Made by a program: the position numbers and the translations under genes. Below, one piece after another: positions 61,725 through 64,000 of a DNA stretch of 64,000 nucleotides. Below the pieces are notes generated by a model. It searched no databases. It was given only the letters and a program-made list of their open reading frames with translations, and was not told where the DNA came from. Source of the stretch: Pseudomonas putida (GTDB lineage: Bacteria; Pseudomonadota; Gammaproteobacteria; Pseudomonadales; Pseudomonadaceae); contig NZ_JANHLC010000001.1 in NCBI RefSeq assembly GCF_028682395.1, positions 992,001 to 1,056,000 on the forward strand, written 5' to 3'. Positions within the stretch are counted from its first letter, which is position 1. Every line of letters begins with the position of its first letter.

Positions 61725-62979
61725 CTTCGTTTCCTCGGGCGACACGGGGCAGGCGCAGCTCGGTCAGCGTGCCACCTTCCTCATGACTATAGAGTTTCAC
61801 TGAGCCGCCGGCGCGGGTCACGCTGGCCTTGCTCAAAAACAGGCCCAGGCCGAAGCCTTTGCCCTTGGTGGTAAAAAACGGTTTGCCGATCTGCTCGGCA
61901 ATCGCCAACGGTACACCGGGGCCGTGGTCGCGAATGCTGATGGTGAGGTATTCCTCATCCCAGTCCAGCCGCACTTCCAGCCCCAGAGGACAGGCATCGG
62001 CGGCATTGTTGAGCAGATTGAGCAAGGCCTGGGTCAGGTCCGGTGGTGGCGCCAGCCGCGGCACCGGGCCCTGGCCCAGGCGCTGAAAGCGATAACTGAC
62101 CTCCGGGCGCATCAGGTGCCAGCGGTTCAGCGCCTCGTCGAGCCAGGCAGTGACATCCTGCATCTCCACCGCCAACCGACGGTTGGCCTCGGCGGCGCGC
62201 ACCAGTTGCTGCAAGGACTCCTTGCACAGCTTGACCTGGTCCTGCAGCACGCTCAGGTCGTCCTGCAACGCAGGGTCAGGGTGGTCCTGGCGCATTTCCT
62301 TGAGCAGCACGCTCATGGTCGCCAGCGGCGTGCCCAACTCATGGGCGGCGCCGGCGGCCTGGGTCGCCACGGCCAGCAGTTGTTCATCGCGCAGGCCTTC
62401 CTCGCGCCGAATCGCCCGCAACTCTTCCTGGCGCCTTAGCTCCTCGGCCATGCGCGCGGCAAAAAAAGTGATCACCGCCGCCGCCAGGGCAAAGCTCAGC
62501 CACATCCCGTAGATCTGCATCTTCTCCCGAGCGATGGGATAGGTATCCAGCGGGTAGAACTGCGCCAGCAGCAAGGTATAGAGGGTCAGGGCGATCCCGG
62601 ACAGAATCACCGAATAACGCCACGGCAGCGTGACCGCCGCAATGGTCAGCGGCACCAGGTAATAGGACACGAAGGGGTTGGTCGAACCACCGGAGAAATA
62701 CAGCAGCGCGCTGTGGATAAACAGGTCGCACGCCAGCTGGACGGCGTACTCAAGCTCGGTGACCGGCCAGGAAGTCCGCAGGCGTACCGCAGTGAACGCA
62801 CAAAGCAGGCCGGAGAACCCCAGGGTCACGGCCAGTTGCAGCCAGGGCAGCGGCAACAGGTCGAACAGGTAGGCGATCCCCACCGAACCGGCCTGGGCAG
62901 CCAGCACCAGGGTGCGGATAAAAGTCAGGCGCCAGAGGTTCTGACGCGTGGCGGAAAGCAGTTGAACGGGGGCGAGCAT
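61717..62979 (-). CDS. roxS: Redox sensor histidine kinase RoxS (RegB/PrrB type)
   Basis: 420 residues. Six membrane helices in the first 175 residues with the quinone/redox-sensing motif GGSTNPF (residues 97-103, the GGxxNPF box of RegB), a dimerisation helix with phosphorylated His213 (AAGAAHELGTPLATM) and a C-terminal ATPase domain (LLNNAADA, ISIRDHGPGV, GFGLGLFLSKA). RoxS controls terminal-oxidase and other respiratory genes in Pseudomonas. AGGAG before the ATG at 62979 fixes the start. Confidence 0.9.
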   Translation of the reverse strand: MLAPVQLLSATRQNLWRLTFIRTLVLAAQAGSVGIAYLFDLLPLPWLQLAVTLGFSGLLCAFTAVRLRTSWPVTELEYAVQLACDLFIHSALLYFSGGSTNPFVSYYLVPLTIAAVTLPWRYSVILSGIALTLYTLLLAQFYPLDTYPIAREKMQIYGMWLSFALAAAVITFFAARMAEELRRQEELRAIRREEGLRDEQLLAVATQAAGAAHELGTPLATMSVLLKEMRQDHPDPALQDDLSVLQDQVKLCKESLQQLVRAAEANRRLAVEMQDVTAWLDEALNRWHLMRPEVSYRFQRLGQGPVPRLAPPPDLTQALLNLLNNAADACPLGLEVRLDWDEEYLTISIRDHGPGVPLAIAEQIGKPFFTTKGKGFGLGLFLSKASVTRAGGSVKLYSHEEGGTLTELRLPRVARGNEDE

Positions 62980-63242
62980 GAGCTCTCCTGATGAGCGCTG
63001 CAGGCGGATCGCCGGGAGTATAACCAAGCGATGCCCGGCACAGGCAAAACTGCGGCAAACAGCCACAGGTATTTTCCGCATTCGCCCACTTGCGCGATTG
63101 CCCATCTCGAGGGCTGTCCGCCAGGCGGGGCGACCACGGCACACAGATGTATTGAAGTTGTAATTGGGTGAACCCGACAACAGGCGCTAAAGTCTGATGG
63201 GTTCACGCAGGGTTGCCTGCGTATCGTCTTCAAGGAGCTTAC

Positions 63243-63953
63243 ATGCACATGTTTACCCGCAGCGCCGCCCTTCTCGTCCTGGGCAGTTCGACCCTGGCCA
63301 GCCTGCCGGCCCTGGCCGAGGACCTCCATTACAACCAGATCTCCCTGCGGGCCGAAGCCAGCCAGGAAGTCGCCCGCGACCTGATGATCGTCACCCTCTA
63401 CACCGAATCCCAGAACACCGACCCGGGCAAGCTCGCGGCCGAAATCACCACCACCATGAACAAGGCCCTGGGCCAGGCACGCCAGGTCAAGGCCGTGACC
63501 CTGCGCCAGGGGAGCCGCAACAGCTACCCGATCTATGATGACAAGAACCAGAAGATCACCGGCTGGCGCGAGCGCGCCGAACTGCGCCTGGAAAGCGCCG
63601 ACTTCGCCGTGCTGTCCAAGCTGACCGGCGAGTTGATGACTGACCTGAAGATGGCCGGCATGGATTTCGCGATCGCCACGCCCACCCGCAAGGCCAGTGA
63701 AGATGCCCTGCTCAAGGATGCCGTCGCCGCCTTCAAGGCCCGCGCGCAACTGGCCACCGAAGCCCTTGGCGGCAAGGGCTACAAGATCGTCAACCTGAAC
63801 CTCAACAGCAATGGTTATCCACAGCCCTACGCCCGTGGCGCCATGATGATGAAGGCCGCCGCCATGGATTCAGCGCCTGCGCCTGAGGTCGAAGCCGGCA
63901 CCAGCGAAGTCAGCCTGAGTGCCGACGGGGTGATTGAAGTCCTGATGCCGTAA
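63243..63953 (+). CDS. SIMPL-domain (DUF541) periplasmic protein
   Basis: 236 residues. A signal peptide (FTRSAALLVLGSSTLASLPA plus LA) and the SIMPL domain (SLRAEASQEVARDLMIVTLY, ITTTMNKALGQARQVKAVTL, AVAAFKARAQLATEALGGKG, YKIVNLNLNSNG). SIMPL proteins are secreted proteins with two repeated alpha-beta parts; roles in oxidative stress have been reported, but the mechanism is unknown. AAGGAG lies 6 bases before the ATG at 63243. It is divergent from roxS, separated by 263 bases. Confidence 0.88.
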   Translation: MHMFTRSAALLVLGSSTLASLPALAEDLHYNQISLRAEASQEVARDLMIVTLYTESQNTDPGKLAAEITTTMNKALGQARQVKAVTLRQGSRNSYPIYDDKNQKITGWRERAELRLESADFAVLSKLTGELMTDLKMAGMDFAIATPTRKASEDALLKDAVAAFKARAQLATEALGGKGYKIVNLNLNSNGYPQPYARGAMMMKAAAMDSAPAPEVEAGTSEVSLSADGVIEVLMP

Positions 63954-64000
63954 CCCCCGTGTCGCAAGCGGCATCCTGTGCCGGGCCAGCCCCAGACCTG

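Noticed and set aside
1..64000. CRISPR arrays, insertion sequences, prophage genes, tRNA or rRNA genes
   Set aside because: I found no regularly spaced repeats, transposase or integrase motifs, tRNA cloverleafs or rRNA sequence on either strand.

Overview
This window is chromosomal DNA of a Pseudomonas species, most likely of the P. fluorescens group. The evidence is the GC-rich coding sequence, the Pseudomonas-type gene order (sspB-sspA-petCBA-rpsI-rplM; zapE-trpS; mqo followed by a PA4642-type gene; roxS-roxR), and one REP-like element of the P. fluorescens type. I see no insertion sequence, prophage, CRISPR array, tRNA or rRNA gene. The coordinates below use start codons chosen by ribosome-binding site, signal peptide and family length, so many are shorter than the longest possible frame.

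Layout. 1-4.9 kb: stringent-starvation proteins SspB (cut by the window edge) and SspA, the cytochrome bc1 operon petABC and ribosomal proteins L13/S9, all on the minus strand. 5.1-13.9 kb: housekeeping and metabolic genes (Tas-like aldo/keto reductase, acyl-CoA dehydrogenase, GlxA-like regulator, zapE, trpS, a hydrolase, zapG, an OmpA-like lipoprotein, a GloB/GloC-like hydrolase). 14.1-15.4 kb: a YkvI-type membrane protein behind a structured 5' leader.

15.5-23.9 kb is the most coherent accessory locus. On the minus strand a TonB-dependent receptor, a two-domain beta-propeller phytase, a TolQ/TolR-like ExbB-ExbD pair and a TonB with a TolA-like coiled-coil linker lie in series. They sit behind a near-consensus Pho box. 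A purple-acid-phosphatase-like enzyme is divergent. Together they read as a phosphate-starvation module for importing and hydrolysing phytate or related phosphate esters with its own energising complex.

23.9-31.2 kb: a degenerate GGDEF protein overlapping an AraC regulator, then a DUF2235 lipoprotein divergent from a compact cassette (membrane protein, small four-cysteine secreted protein, unknown protein, a GRDP-like protein and a beta-CASP metallo-beta-lactamase RNase-like protein). 31.2-39.5 kb: a MalT-like LuxR regulator with DUF1329, DUF1302 and acyl-CoA ligase genes, a lipid- or ester-uptake type cluster. 39.6-44.4 kb: MFS transporter with divergent AraC regulator, LysE exporter, 2-hydroxyacid dehydrogenase, rsmC.

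44.4-52.4 kb: a yybP-ykoY manganese riboswitch in front of a TMEM165/GDT1 (UPF0016) Mn exporter, an M48 peptidase lipoprotein, a chemoreceptor, a variant SRAP protein, two small proteins, a glycerol-phosphate-acyltransferase-family protein and a YajG lipoprotein. 52.4-55.7 kb: a long non-coding stretch, malate:quinone oxidoreductase and two small conserved genes. 55.8-59.3 kb: the lower D-glucarate/galactarate pathway (KdgD and a ketoglutarate-semialdehyde-type dehydrogenase) with a FadR-type regulator; a TTGTACG motif occurs in both promoter regions. 59.3-64 kb: an ABC transporter, the RoxSR redox two-component system and a SIMPL-domain protein.
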